A DNA stretch of 64,000 nucleotides from Phycisphaeraceae bacterium (GTDB lineage Bacteria > Planctomycetota > Phycisphaerae > Phycisphaerales > Phycisphaeraceae): positions 1 through 64,000 of the forward strand of contig PAIY01000193.1 in the NCBI GenBank assembly GCA_002704825.1. Reading direction: 5' to 3'. Numbering within the stretch: the first letter of the stretch is position 1; each line of letters starts with the position of its first letter. Below are positions 1 through 8,608 of this stretch, piece by piece. The notes under the pieces are model-generated. The model was not told where the DNA came from. It saw only the letters and a list, made by a program, of their open reading frames with translations, and made no database searches. A program made the translations under genes and the position numbers.

Positions 1-60
1 ACGATGTGAGTAATGAGAGACTCGAGAAGTTCCTCACGGAGCGGGTTCAGTGAGTTCGAC

Positions 61-486
61 TCACGTCCAGAACACACCGCTTAAAAACGTCGAAATACCC
101 CCATTTTCAAGGGGTTTTTCGACGTTTTTTATTTCCTGGGCTTCACTCGCCGGTTTTTCCGATTGTCTCCATGGGGCGCATGATTTCGCATGTTTTCGTA
201 CCTTTTGCGCCCCATAGAGCGCCCCATGAGATTCATGGGGCGCGTGATTTTGGGCTTCTGAATCATCCCCACGCCCCCGCAAACTCGGCAGGACATCCAG
301 GGCACGGGTCTGATCCTCCTGCAAGGCATGGGTATAGCGATCCATCGTCAAGGTGATGGTGCTATGCCTGGCCAATGCTTGGGCAGTCTTGGGATGGACG
401 CCTGCCTGGGCAAGATTGGTGATGAACGTATGCCGCAGGGCGTGGAAGTCGGTTACTTGCCAGAATATTGAACTGCCGTAATCCAC
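61..486 (-). pseudogene. Tyrosine recombinase (phage-type integrase) C-terminal remnant
   Basis: This is the catalytic C-terminal piece of a tyrosine site-specific recombinase. The visible active-site motifs are HALRHTF (residues 15-21, H15 and R18), LARHS (38-42) and the nucleophile context MDRYTH (Y51). The usual ~250 residues before this (SAM-like core-binding domain and the first catalytic Arg) are absent; the reading frame begins only 14 residues before the HxxR motif. It is therefore a broken gene, not a working integrase. The last ~20 codons run through a strong terminator hairpin, so the present stop is probably not ancestral. Similar sequences with this HPKTAQALARHS wording are typical of planctomycete genomes (family knowledge). 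No partner attachment site was found. Confidence 0.75.
83..130. terminator. Strong bidirectional intrinsic terminator
   Basis: A long inverted repeat has outer arms AAAAACGTCGAAA and TTTTTCGACGTTTTTT, with an inner CCCC/GGGG pairing around a short ATTTTCAA loop. It has A-runs on one side and T-runs on the other, so it can stop transcription in both directions. It overlaps the 3' end of the integrase remnant. Confidence 0.85.
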
Positions 487-557
487 CGTTAATCAAGAAC
501 GATGCCATGGCATTGAGCAATAGTCATGGAAGGCATCGTGCGAATAACCCAATGATT

Positions 558-1589
558 TTATTGCAAGATCGGTATTACTCTACCTTCTCTACTTGATTGA
601 TAGCATGCATCCAGAACGCGAAAACAATTGACGATATGCTCCAGCGTGATTGTGGTCTGGGTTTGGGATTCAATGGCGTTGATGAAATCATTGACAAAAC
701 ATTGTCCTGCACTCATGCCGAATGGGACGAAGCGTGCTAGATCCTGTTGGTAACAGTTGTAGCCATAACCGAGTCCCTGTTCAATATTCAGAACACCCTC
801 GCTGCCGATGACCTGCATGGCACAATCGGTAGCCAATTGCGTTTGTGTTGTGGTGCGACCGACGAGCAACGTCCCCACACCACCTCCTTCAAAAGTCAAA
901 CTCAACAAAGCCATGTCTTCAACACCATGTTTCCGATATCGCTCATAGAACATGGCGTCCATTCTTGCGAAGACATGCGTAATCTTTTGATCAAAGAACT
1001 TGAGCATCGCCAGGATGCCATAGGGGCCGAAGTTGGCCAACTCACCGCGTTTCTCGCTGGCACATTTCTCCTCGGTGAGAATGTATTGTGGGCCACGCGG
1101 CTGAAGGTATTGGAAGTGCGCAGCATGCGGTATACCGATAGCGCCTTGTGTTACCTGTTCGATCGCAGGGCGAAACGCATTGGAAAAGACCGTGGCAGGG
1201 ATGGCTGCAGTGAAACGGATGCCTGATTCGCGGACTGCCTTTGCCAATTGCTCCAAACCGTCACTGTTGCTGGCGACCGGCTTCTCGCAGAGTACATCAA
1301 TGCCTTGCTTGGCGCATGCGATGACAACCGCTGGATTCTGGCTTGGTGATACCGCGATACTCACAGCATCAATCGTCTGTTCTTCAAGCATCTGGTGATA
1401 GTCCGCGTAGTATGGCACGTTGCGTGATGCAGCAAAATCCATGGCAACCTTGCGCGCTTCCTCCGTAATGTCCGGCACATCACCAACAGCAACAAGCTGC
1501 GTTTGGGGGTGCTCTGCAAGCAGGCGACCGTAGTCCATTTGATGGCCATGCGAAAAACTGATCAATGCGATTTGTAATGGCTTAGTCAT
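558..1589 (-). CDS. Gfo/Idh/MocA family NAD(P)-dependent oxidoreductase
   Basis: Predicted cytoplasmic sugar dehydrogenase of 343 residues. It has an N-terminal Rossmann domain (about 1-125) with the family CEKP motif (K103), followed by the C-terminal alpha/beta substrate domain. The usual GxGxxG loop is degenerate here (ISFSHGH), which is seen in some subgroups. The start is fixed by GGAGG six bases upstream of the ATG. The gene overlaps the previous dehydrogenase by 8 bases, so the two are probably translationally coupled. It is the last gene of the leftward operon that contains GH92 and the GntR/LacI regulator, which points to oxidation or epimerisation of a sugar released from a mannose-containing glycan. 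The exact substrate cannot be read from sequence. Confidence 0.85.
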   Translation of the reverse strand: MTKPLQIALISFSHGHQMDYGRLLAEHPQTQLVAVGDVPDITEEARKVAMDFAASRNVPYYADYHQMLEEQTIDAVSIAVSPSQNPAVVIACAKQGIDVLCEKPVASNSDGLEQLAKAVRESGIRFTAAIPATVFSNAFRPAIEQVTQGAIGIPHAAHFQYLQPRGPQYILTEEKCASEKRGELANFGPYGILAMLKFFDQKITHVFARMDAMFYERYRKHGVEDMALLSLTFEGGGVGTLLVGRTTTQTQLATDCAMQVIGSEGVLNIEQGLGYGYNCYQQDLARFVPFGMSAGQCFVNDFINAIESQTQTTITLEHIVNCFRVLDACYQSSREGRVIPILQ

Positions 1590-2619
1590 GGTTCACCTCC
1601 ACAGGCTGACCGGAACGAAATGACTCAACAGCAGCAAGCACACCTGCAAGAACATGTCGTGAAAATTGGGGACAAATGGGCACGGGTTTGTCTTGCATGA
1701 TCGCATCCGCCAACTCACGGATCATCGCAGCAAAGTTGTCTTCTTCGGGCATCATGTACATATGCGAACCAGGGAAATGCATGCCATCCTTGTTGAACAA
1801 ACTCACGCTTAAATCTTTGGAGGGGGACATCACAATGGTGCCTTCGGTGCCGATGATATGCAAGCCTGTCCCTGGCATGGAATAGGCCTTAGGTTGCATC
1901 ATCCGGTTCTCTTCAAACAACCCCATCGCTCCTTTGGCAAAGCGGACATTGATCGAAAAATACTCCCACAGGGGAACACCTTCCTGACCGGGATGCCCGA
2001 TGGTGTAGACATTCTGAGGTTGGTCATCCAGCAACCAACTCAGCATATCCAATGAGTGCATGGCATTGTGAACCAGCAGGTGATCGACCTCGCCCCCCGA
2101 GGCTGCTTTGGGCCAATGGTCTGGACGCCAGAATGAGGGGCAACCACCATGCATACGGGCAAAAACCGGCTCGCCGATATCACCACTGTGAACACGCTTG
2201 ACAATATCCTGACATTTGGGAACCCAACGCATTGATTGGACGCACATGAGTTGCACTTTATTTTGCTGGGCAACTTCAATCATCTTTTTTGCGTCATCGG
2301 TATTGGTGGCCATGGGCTTTTCGACCAGGACATGTTTGCCATGTTCCATGGCTGCGATAGCCAGTGACGCATGGGTGTGATCCGGTGTGACCAGGTCAAT
2401 GAGGTCAATGTCCGGGCATTCGAACATCTGCTGCGCTGATGTGAAATCGTGTGGAACGTCGTACTGCTGCGCAAAGGATTTTGCCAATGATTCGTTGATA
2501 TCGCAGACGGCGTATAACTGTGTGTTACCGCTGTTGCGATGTGCATTGGCATGATTGTTTGCCACGCCATGGCAGCCGATTTGCCCGACACGAAGTTTGC
2601 CGGGTGCTGTGTGAAACAT
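1582..2619 (-). CDS. Gfo/Idh/MocA family NAD(P)-dependent oxidoreductase
   Basis: 345-residue dehydrogenase. It has an N-terminal Rossmann fold (VGQIGCHGVANNH), the family motif VEKPMATN with catalytic-site Lys101, and a C-terminal Gfo/Idh domain. A longer reading frame continues 19 codons upstream, but the ATG at 2619 has an AGGA Shine-Dalgarno seven bases ahead and the protein begins just before the Rossmann strand. It lies 69 bases downstream of the GH92 gene and overlaps the next dehydrogenase by 8 bases, so all belong to one leftward operon. The product is cytoplasmic, with no signal peptide. Likely role: oxidation or reduction of a sugar or glycoside. Substrate unknown. Confidence 0.85.
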   Translation of the reverse strand: MFHTAPGKLRVGQIGCHGVANNHANAHRNSGNTQLYAVCDINESLAKSFAQQYDVPHDFTSAQQMFECPDIDLIDLVTPDHTHASLAIAAMEHGKHVLVEKPMATNTDDAKKMIEVAQQNKVQLMCVQSMRWVPKCQDIVKRVHSGDIGEPVFARMHGGCPSFWRPDHWPKAASGGEVDHLLVHNAMHSLDMLSWLLDDQPQNVYTIGHPGQEGVPLWEYFSINVRFAKGAMGLFEENRMMQPKAYSMPGTGLHIIGTEGTIVMSPSKDLSVSLFNKDGMHFPGSHMYMMPEEDNFAAMIRELADAIMQDKPVPICPQFSRHVLAGVLAAVESFRSGQPVEVNHD

Positions 2620-2688
2620 GTTGGTATTCCTGGTGAGTCTCGTTGGATGATGCATCAATACTTTGAAACCAGCCATACAGGATGCTGA

Positions 2689-4869
2689 TCACGACATTGT
2701 TTTGATTGCAGGTTGATGACTGGTGTAAACCAGATCGCAACCTTTGATGAGTAGGGAATGATCAATGGTGATGGATGATTGCGGTTTGCCATCGACTTGG
2801 AACTGCCCGATTGCTTCATGAGTTGGTGACCGTTTGTTGTGTAGATAAACAGCGTTTGATGGGCCGGTGATTAACGTCGCTTTCTCAACCAATGGCATGC
2901 CCAACGTATATTGGCCACTGGCAAGGCATGTCGGGTAGAAGCCCAGTGCGCTTAACACATACCATGCTGACATCTCGCCATTGTCTTCATCACCGGGCAG
3001 TTTGTCGGGTGTGTACAACTCGGTGAGAACGCGGCGAACCCATGCGTTGGTTTTGTGTGGCGCACCGGCATGTGCCATCAGATACAGCATGTGATGGACG
3101 GGTTGATTGCAGTGTGCATACTGTCCAAACGGCACGCGTGCCATTTCGGTCATCTCGTGAATTTCATAGTCATAGCCACCAATGTTAAATCGCGGGTCGT
3201 CCATGAGCATGGCTTGCATGCGCTCAACCAACACGTCATTACCGCCGAGTAATGCCGCCAATCCCTGCGGGTCGTGTGGCACCGCCCAGAGATAATGGTT
3301 GGCACAACCTTCGCAATACGGGCCGCCCCAGTCATAGGGATCAAACGACTCGACCCAACTGCCATCCGCATTTTTCCCGCGGAAATAGCCGGTTTTTGCG
3401 TCAAAGAGATTGCGATAATTCTTGGCGCGTTGGGCAAAGGACTGCGCATCATCGTGTTTACCCAGCGCCCGCGCCGCCTGGCTGATGGTGTAATCGCAAT
3501 ACGCAAAGTCCAGCGTTTCGGAGACGCCATGATGTACGCCGTCTTCTGGGACGTAGCCAAGCTTCAGATAATCCGCGATGCCGTTGCGACCGTAGGTGCC
3601 AGCATCATCTCCAACCTGCGTCGCGCTTTGGACGATGGCTTGATAGGCAAGTTCATGATCGAAGCCTGCTGTACCTTTGACAATGGCGTCGGCAAAAACG
3701 GCCTCGGCATGCGAGCCACACATGGCGTTGCGATACCCGGGACTGGCCCATTTGGGTAGCCAGCCTCCTTCACGGTATGCGTTGAGCCAGCCTTGGAGGA
3801 GTTGGCTGTATACCTGTGGATACACCACTGAAAGCAGCGGGTAAAGCGTGCGATGCACATCCCAGAAACCTTGATCGGTGTAAAGCAGACCGGGGTGGAT
3901 TTTGTCGTCATACGGGCTGTAGTGATGCAACTTGCCGTGTTCATCAACCTCATGCAGTCCACGCGGGAAAAGCAGACAACGGTACAGTGCGGTGTAAAAC
4001 GTTTGGCGAATTCTCTCGTCACTCGTTTGGATTTGAATGTGATCAAAAAGTTCCTGCCAACGCTCATCGGCTTGCATGCGGATTTGTGCAAGCGTTTGGC
4101 CTGTAAGCTCGCGATCCAGATTGAGTATCGCCTGTTGGGGACTGATAAACGAGCTTGCGATGCGTGCTGTGACGGTGGATGCAACGCATGGTTCGAATTG
4201 CACGTAGGCAGTGACATGGTCACCGCCATGAGCCAGCTGTGTCATCATGCAATGTTCGATTGATCCTGTGCCAAATGACTTGATTGGGCAATCAAATTGG
4301 ATCACATAATGACAGGCAAAGTTCGGCAGGACACCGCCATGATTGGCATGGGTGGTGCAATGGACACGGCGGTGTTGCGGTTCAATGGTGACCAGGCCAA
4401 CACCTTCGGGCAGTTCGAGTATCATGCCCGGTTGCTTGTCGTGGCGATAGTGGATGGCAGTCGTGCAGCCGCGATGTGTCACCGCCCATTGCATGTCGAT
4501 GCCGTAGCGAAGCAAGCTTACCGCACCACCACCGGGGCCGGTTTGATGCATGTCCCATTGATAGGTACTGCTGCGTTTTTCAGCGGAGATGCAGGGATTG
4601 CCTGTAATGGGCATGAGCACCATCTGTCCATAATCACCGATCCATGGCGAGGGTTGATGTGTCGCACGAAGTCCCTGAAATTTAGGGTCGTTGTGATGAT
4701 AGAACCATTTGTCTTCGCGCGTTTGTGCCGACCAGCAGGTCATGCCCCAGGGAAGCGTCATCGCAGGATACGTATTGCCTGTGGACAGGTCGAACGTGGA
4801 GTCGCTGCCTTGAAAAATATTGGCCAATTGGAGTGTGTTGGTTGGATGTGCGGTTTGGCGTTGAAGCAT
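2689..4869 (-). CDS. GH92 family alpha-mannosidase, cytoplasmic
   Basis: 726-residue glycoside hydrolase of family GH92, calcium-dependent inverting exo-alpha-mannosidases. Visible family blocks are TDQGFWDVHRTLYPLL, GGWLPKWASPGY, the general-acid block YCEG (E520) followed by LWAVPHDPQGLAALLGG, CNQPVHH with H residues, and GEMSAWYVLSALGFYP near the end. Length matches the family. The start at 4869 is chosen because it follows the upstream stop by one base (TGACATG) and is preceded by GGAGGTG. Upstream in-frame codons look non-coding. No signal peptide is seen, although many GH92 enzymes are exported; this one should act inside the cell. Operon partners are Gfo/Idh/MocA enzymes; a GH130 phosphorylase is in the divergent operon, so the glycan is probably mannose-rich. 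Confidence 0.92.
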   Translation of the reverse strand: MLQRQTAHPTNTLQLANIFQGSDSTFDLSTGNTYPAMTLPWGMTCWSAQTREDKWFYHHNDPKFQGLRATHQPSPWIGDYGQMVLMPITGNPCISAEKRSSTYQWDMHQTGPGGGAVSLLRYGIDMQWAVTHRGCTTAIHYRHDKQPGMILELPEGVGLVTIEPQHRRVHCTTHANHGGVLPNFACHYVIQFDCPIKSFGTGSIEHCMMTQLAHGGDHVTAYVQFEPCVASTVTARIASSFISPQQAILNLDRELTGQTLAQIRMQADERWQELFDHIQIQTSDERIRQTFYTALYRCLLFPRGLHEVDEHGKLHHYSPYDDKIHPGLLYTDQGFWDVHRTLYPLLSVVYPQVYSQLLQGWLNAYREGGWLPKWASPGYRNAMCGSHAEAVFADAIVKGTAGFDHELAYQAIVQSATQVGDDAGTYGRNGIADYLKLGYVPEDGVHHGVSETLDFAYCDYTISQAARALGKHDDAQSFAQRAKNYRNLFDAKTGYFRGKNADGSWVESFDPYDWGGPYCEGCANHYLWAVPHDPQGLAALLGGNDVLVERMQAMLMDDPRFNIGGYDYEIHEMTEMARVPFGQYAHCNQPVHHMLYLMAHAGAPHKTNAWVRRVLTELYTPDKLPGDEDNGEMSAWYVLSALGFYPTCLASGQYTLGMPLVEKATLITGPSNAVYLHNKRSPTHEAIGQFQVDGKPQSSITIDHSLLIKGCDLVYTSHQPAIKTMS

Positions 4870-4870
4870 G

Positions 4871-6076
4871 TCACTGCACCTCCAACGTGCTGGATGGGTG
4901 ATCAAGAGAATATCGCAATGCGTTCTTCCAAGACTCTGGCACGTTTGGCATTTGCATGACGCGTCCATCAAGACGTAGTGACTGCGTTGCCAGACAACCA
5001 GCAGCCACGCTGTAGCGTGCATCGATCGGACTGACGGATGGCTGGATCTGGCCACGCACAAATTGCAGAAACTCGGCAACGATCTTGGGATCCGCTCCGC
5101 CATGCGATTTGATATCGCCAGTCAAGGTGAATTGTTCATCACCGCGTTCCTTGTAGTCCGGCGGCTTGTTCCAGAGTCGAATCTCGACATCGCCTGCATA
5201 GTCCCCGTAGTTTTCGATGCGACCCTCCGTGCCGATGACGGTGTAGTTCCGCCAGGCATCGGGGGTGAAGTGACATTGCTGATAGCTGGCAAAGACGCCG
5301 TTATCCAATCGCATCTGCATCATGCTCAGGTCTTCGACATCAATGGTCGGATTCAGACCAGTTTGAGCAGCGGGAGGCCAGAGGTCAGGGATGCTGCGAA
5401 TCTGCGGTTTTTCTTCGGGCTTGCGTCGATCCGTGACATCGCCATACACCGTCAGCGCGCCCATGGCATGGACACTTTGCGTGTACCCGCCACCGAGCAA
5501 GTGAATGATGTCGATGTCGTGAGCGCCTTTTTGCAGAAGCAGGCTGTTGGAAAATCGACGTTCAGCATGCCAGTCTTTGAAGTATGCTTCACCGCCGTAG
5601 GAAATGAAGTGGCGAACCCAGATGGCTTTGACCTGACCGATGCGCCCATCATCGATGAGCTGTTTCATCTTCAGGACAAAGGGCATGTGACGCATGTTGT
5701 GACCGACGTAAAGCTTTGAACCACTACGATACGCAGCTTCCAGAATGCGGTCGCAACCGGCAATGTCGATGGCAATGGGTTTTTCCAGATAGACTGCCTT
5801 GCCTGCTTCCAATGCTGCTACCGCATGTTCCTCATGACAGAAGTCCGGTGATGCAATGAAGACTGCATCAATGTCGCGACGATCAAGCATCGGGCGATAG
5901 TCGTCATACAGTGAGACGTCCGAGTCGATGCGCTTGGCAAAGGCAGTCAATGCATCAGCACTGATGTCGGCACCGGCAACCAGGCGACTACCCTTGCCGG
6001 GGCGATGGGCATAGCTTGCAACACCACCGCGCCCGCCAACGCCAATCACTGCGATTTGTAAATCGTCACTCATCAT
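4871..6076 (-). CDS. Gfo/Idh/MocA family NAD(P)-dependent oxidoreductase
   Basis: 401-residue dehydrogenase. Its Rossmann loop AVIGVGGRGG lies at about residues 9-18. The family LEKPIAID motif and a YVGHNMRHMPFV block mark the start of the C-terminal domain. The start is taken at the first of two adjacent ATG codons (6076 or 6073); an in-frame TTG precedes them. No strong Shine-Dalgarno helps choose. It is followed one base later by the GH92 start, so the two are coupled. It is the first enzyme gene after the regulator. The product is cytoplasmic; the substrate is probably a sugar or glycoside from the same glycan as GH92. The specific reaction is not determinable. Confidence 0.85.
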   Translation of the reverse strand: MMSDDLQIAVIGVGGRGGVASYAHRPGKGSRLVAGADISADALTAFAKRIDSDVSLYDDYRPMLDRRDIDAVFIASPDFCHEEHAVAALEAGKAVYLEKPIAIDIAGCDRILEAAYRSGSKLYVGHNMRHMPFVLKMKQLIDDGRIGQVKAIWVRHFISYGGEAYFKDWHAERRFSNSLLLQKGAHDIDIIHLLGGGYTQSVHAMGALTVYGDVTDRRKPEEKPQIRSIPDLWPPAAQTGLNPTIDVEDLSMMQMRLDNGVFASYQQCHFTPDAWRNYTVIGTEGRIENYGDYAGDVEIRLWNKPPDYKERGDEQFTLTGDIKSHGGADPKIVAEFLQFVRGQIQPSVSPIDARYSVAAGCLATQSLRLDGRVMQMPNVPESWKNALRYSLDHPSSTLEVQ

Positions 6077-6132
6077 CAAGTCTCATGCTAACGGGTGAAT
6101 ATGCCTTGAAAATCAGGGGTAAACACACCAAT

Positions 6133-7314
6133 TCAAATGCCCTGACAATAGGCTGCAACATTCTCCACGGTCGAATTACGAACCATTAACTGACCTGCAA
6201 TCCGGGTGGTTTGATCAGTGATGGGTTGATCGGCTACCAGCTTGTTGAGCAATTCAATGGCCTGAAAGCCCACCTGTTCAGCAGGCAAGTCATACGTCGT
6301 CATCGGCACCGGCAACATGCATGCTTCAGGATCGTTATTGAATCCTGCGACCGCAATATCTTTTCGGATGGCCATGCCCTGGTTTACAGCGGCGCGGTAC
6401 ACACTGGGCGCAAAAATATCGTTAAGCAAAAAGATCGCATCCGGCCGATTCTCCGATGCCATCAGCCGATGTGCCTGTTCGTATGCCAGCATCTCACGGA
6501 CCATCGGTTCATGGGACAAACGCATCAAGTTACGGTCGACGCGCTGAATCAATTCGTCATCAAAAGACAGTCCCGCTTCATCCAGTGCACGGCGATAACC
6601 TGCTTCACGTTCCAAAACCGCTTCGCTGAGTTCACCGGGTAAGCCTGCAAAAGTGATATGAGCGATTCGCTTGTAGCCACACCGAATCAGATGCCGCGTC
6701 ACTTCATACGCACCGAGTTCATGATCCACACAGACCAGCGGCACGCTTGTGCCTTCCATGCCATGGTCGATCATCACCAGGGGAAAATCCTGACTTTGAA
6801 GCTGCTCGATCGTCTGACGATTTTCCCCAGCAGTCACCGGCCAGAGAATCGCGCCCCCAACACCGCGGTCGACAAGACTCTCAAGCAGTTCACGCTCGCG
6901 TTCAACATTGTGATCTGAATCGAGCAGGAGCATTTCCTGGCGGCGGGATCGCAGGGCCTGGCTGATGCCACGGATGACACGACTGATGACCGAGTCGCCT
7001 TTGTCGCTGCAGATGAATGCGATGACCTGGTTACCGATATGTGTGGGGTTGGATCGCCTGGCAACAAACGTGCCACGACCTTGCTGACGATCAATCCAGC
7101 CTTCTGCCGCCAGCGTCGAAAGCCCGCGCAGAATGGTATGGCGACTCACATCCAGATCCCGCGCCAGTTCGTGTTCACTGGGCAGCTTGTCGCCGACCTT
7201 GTAACGGCCGGAGCGAATCTGGGTCTTGAGCGTGTCCACAAGCACGTCATGTTTGAGCTTGCCTTGCGTGGCCGCTTTTTCATTTTCCGAATCAAGCATG
7301 GTGCGTGAAGCCAA
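6133..7314 (-). CDS. GntR-type HTH / LacI-type sensor transcriptional regulator
   Basis: 393-residue regulator with an N-terminal winged-helix GntR domain (about residues 20-90; GDKLPSEHELARDLDVSRHT and an RQQGRGTFVA wing) fused to a LacI/periplasmic-binding-protein sensor (about 100-393). This is the layout of AraR of Bacillus subtilis. Start: a TTG at 7314 has GGAGG six bases upstream; the alternative ATG at 7299 has no properly spaced Shine-Dalgarno, and codons further upstream lie in the promoter. It heads the leftward operon and faces the rightward pseudopilin operon. TTGTATG half-sites overlap both promoters, resembling half of the AraR site. It probably represses both operons until a sugar ligand binds (inference). 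Confidence 0.88.
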   Translation of the reverse strand: MASRTMLDSENEKAATQGKLKHDVLVDTLKTQIRSGRYKVGDKLPSEHELARDLDVSRHTILRGLSTLAAEGWIDRQQGRGTFVARRSNPTHIGNQVIAFICSDKGDSVISRVIRGISQALRSRRQEMLLLDSDHNVERERELLESLVDRGVGGAILWPVTAGENRQTIEQLQSQDFPLVMIDHGMEGTSVPLVCVDHELGAYEVTRHLIRCGYKRIAHITFAGLPGELSEAVLEREAGYRRALDEAGLSFDDELIQRVDRNLMRLSHEPMVREMLAYEQAHRLMASENRPDAIFLLNDIFAPSVYRAAVNQGMAIRKDIAVAGFNNDPEACMLPVPMTTYDLPAEQVGFQAIELLNKLVADQPITDQTTRIAGQLMVRNSTVENVAAYCQGI

Positions 7315-7344
7315 GTGACACCTCCGGGTGAGCAGGTAAGTGAA

Positions 7345-7374
7345 CATACAATCCAGCCACAAAGATCATACAAG
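7345..7374 (-). promoter_or_regulatory. Candidate operator: two TTGTATG half-sites on the leftward promoter
   Basis: CTTGTATG (7374-7367) and ATTGTATG (7352-7345) are direct repeats on the minus strand, starting 22 bases apart. One overlaps the -10 box and the other lies just downstream of the expected transcription start. This placement fits repression, probably by the adjacent GntR/LacI-type regulator. Confidence 0.6.
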
Positions 7375-7393
7375 TCGTTCAAGCCTGTGTCAA
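7365..7393 (-). promoter_or_regulatory. Sigma-70-like promoter for the regulator/GH92 operon
   Basis: On the minus strand, TTGACA (7393-7388) is separated by exactly 17 bases from TATGAT (7370-7365), 11 of 12 consensus positions. It points to the TTG start at 7314. The -10 box overlaps a CTTGTATG half-site. Confidence 0.8.
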
Positions 7394-7609
7394 TACTTGG
7401 CGCACGTTTTTGGTGTGTTCCAGTTTTTTTATCGCTTGTGAGCCAATAGAGTCCAACCTGCCTAACGGTGATAGCCGACAAGCATGACACGTGCAACACG
7501 TTCTTAAATGATTAAAAATAAATGTATTAATGGTCAAACGAGCTTTATTTGGTGCATGGGTTCCACTTTTTTGGGGGTGAAAAAAATCTATTTTGTCAAA
7601 TAATTGTCG

Positions 7610-7638
7610 TTGACAATCCAAACTTGTATGTCTATTGT
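7610..7638 (+). promoter_or_regulatory. Sigma-70-like promoter for the pseudopilin/GH130 operon
   Basis: TTGACA (7610-7615), a 17-base spacer and TATTGT (7633-7638). The -35 is perfect and the -10 matches four of six. It faces the rightward five-gene operon that starts at 7925. A TTGTATG half-site lies in the spacer. Confidence 0.7.
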
Positions 7639-7649
7639 CAAGTTGTATG
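7623..7649 (+). promoter_or_regulatory. Candidate operator: two TTGTATG half-sites on the rightward promoter
   Basis: CTTGTATG (7623-7630) and GTTGTATG (7642-7649) are direct repeats starting 19 bases apart. They flank the -10 box in the same orientation relative to transcription as the pair on the leftward promoter, which supports one shared regulator. Confidence 0.6.
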
Positions 7650-7924
7650 TTGTTTTATGCTGCCGCGATATTTGGCGTGCCGATGTTCGCAGCTTGAGCC
7701 TTAGCCCGAGTCTGCAGGCCGGTTTACACGACGCTTGAGATTGGCAAATTGCAAATCGGCGTCGATTGTGCTCAGAAGATAAGGTTGCAAAGTTTAAACT
7801 GGATGTCCCCGCGTTGACGGATATGGCTGTCATTAAATTAAGCCACAACGCAACGCTGTTACGGTAAGACGCACTTGAACTCAGAATGAATGCTGATCGC
7901 GTTCATACAGTCAAAGGAAACGAT

Positions 7925-8581
7925 ATGAAACAGGTAAGCTCCAAGACACCCGGCGGATTCACGCTCATTGAATTGCTGGTGGTGATTTCCATTATCTCGC
8001 TATTGATTTCGATTCTCCTGCCGGCTTTGGGAGCGGCACGTGACCGGGCCATGGCCACGCGATGTCAGAGCAATCTCAGGCAGAATGGTGTGGCGCATTA
8101 TTCGTACTTTAATGACAACGAGATGCTGTTGCCGCCTAACAATCTCACCAAGACCTGGTCGGAGTATCTGCTTGGCGGTCAGTACATCGACACTGACAAG
8201 GCGTTTCAGTGCCCGTCCATGCACCCGGCGCCGGTCTACTCCAAGTACACCACCTATGGCACACTGTCGCGCAACGGCGGCGATCACCTGGACTTTATCT
8301 TCGGGAGTTTTGATGCTGAGCCAACCGACAAGATTCTCCTTGCCGATTCGGTACAGGATCCCAATGCCAGTCGTGTGATTCAGACGTATCTGATCTATGG
8401 GGTCAATTCGCCAACCGACAGTATCTACGCCATCTACGCCCATCACGCCAAGAGTGCCAACCTGTTGATGGGCGATGGACGCGTACGCACCGGGACCAAG
8501 GACGAACTCAATTCACTGCCCTTGGCGATGCACTCGCGAACCGATGGCCAACTGCGTTACTTCACCGTTTCGGAAAACTGA
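7925..8581 (+). CDS. Pseudopilin-like protein (prepilin cleavage motif, H-x9-DG type)
   Basis: 218-residue protein with a type IV pilin/type II secretion leader: a short charged N-terminus, cleavage site [11 protein letters not shown], then a hydrophobic helix to about residue 40. The C-terminal half holds an H-x9-DG motif (HAKSANLLMGDG). This combination defines a planctomycete/verrucomicrobial pseudopilin-like group abundant in these phyla. The ATG at 7925 is chosen because GGA precedes it and it lies shortly before the leader; the longer frame from 7886 is less likely. It is the first gene of the rightward operon, 27 bases before the beta-helix gene. Expected location is the inner membrane with a periplasmic globular domain. 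Why such proteins lead glycan operons is unknown. Confidence 0.85.
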   Translation: MKQVSSKTPGGFTLIELLVVISIISLLISILLPALGAARDRAMATRCQSNLRQNGVAHYSYFNDNEMLLPPNNLTKTWSEYLLGGQYIDTDKAFQCPSMHPAPVYSKYTTYGTLSRNGGDHLDFIFGSFDAEPTDKILLADSVQDPNASRVIQTYLIYGVNSPTDSIYAIYAHHAKSANLLMGDGRVRTGTKDELNSLPLAMHSRTDGQLRYFTVSEN

Positions 8582-8608
8582 ATTTAAGCACATCACGGGA
8601 TATTTCTC

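Larger units (their letters stand above)
7315..7924. other. 610-bp divergent intergenic control region
   Basis: No credible gene lies here. It separates the regulator (leftward) from the pseudopilin gene (rightward). It contains two consensus-like promoters, each with paired TTGTATG half-sites (listed separately), and a TTGTCAA/TTGACAA inverted repeat around 7594-7616. The rightward transcript would have an untranslated leader of about 275 bases, for which no known riboswitch is recognised. Confidence 0.7.

Noticed and set aside
4297-4959. 220-codon plus-strand frame
   Set aside because: Antisense shadow of GH92 and the start of the neighbouring dehydrogenase; no recognisable features.
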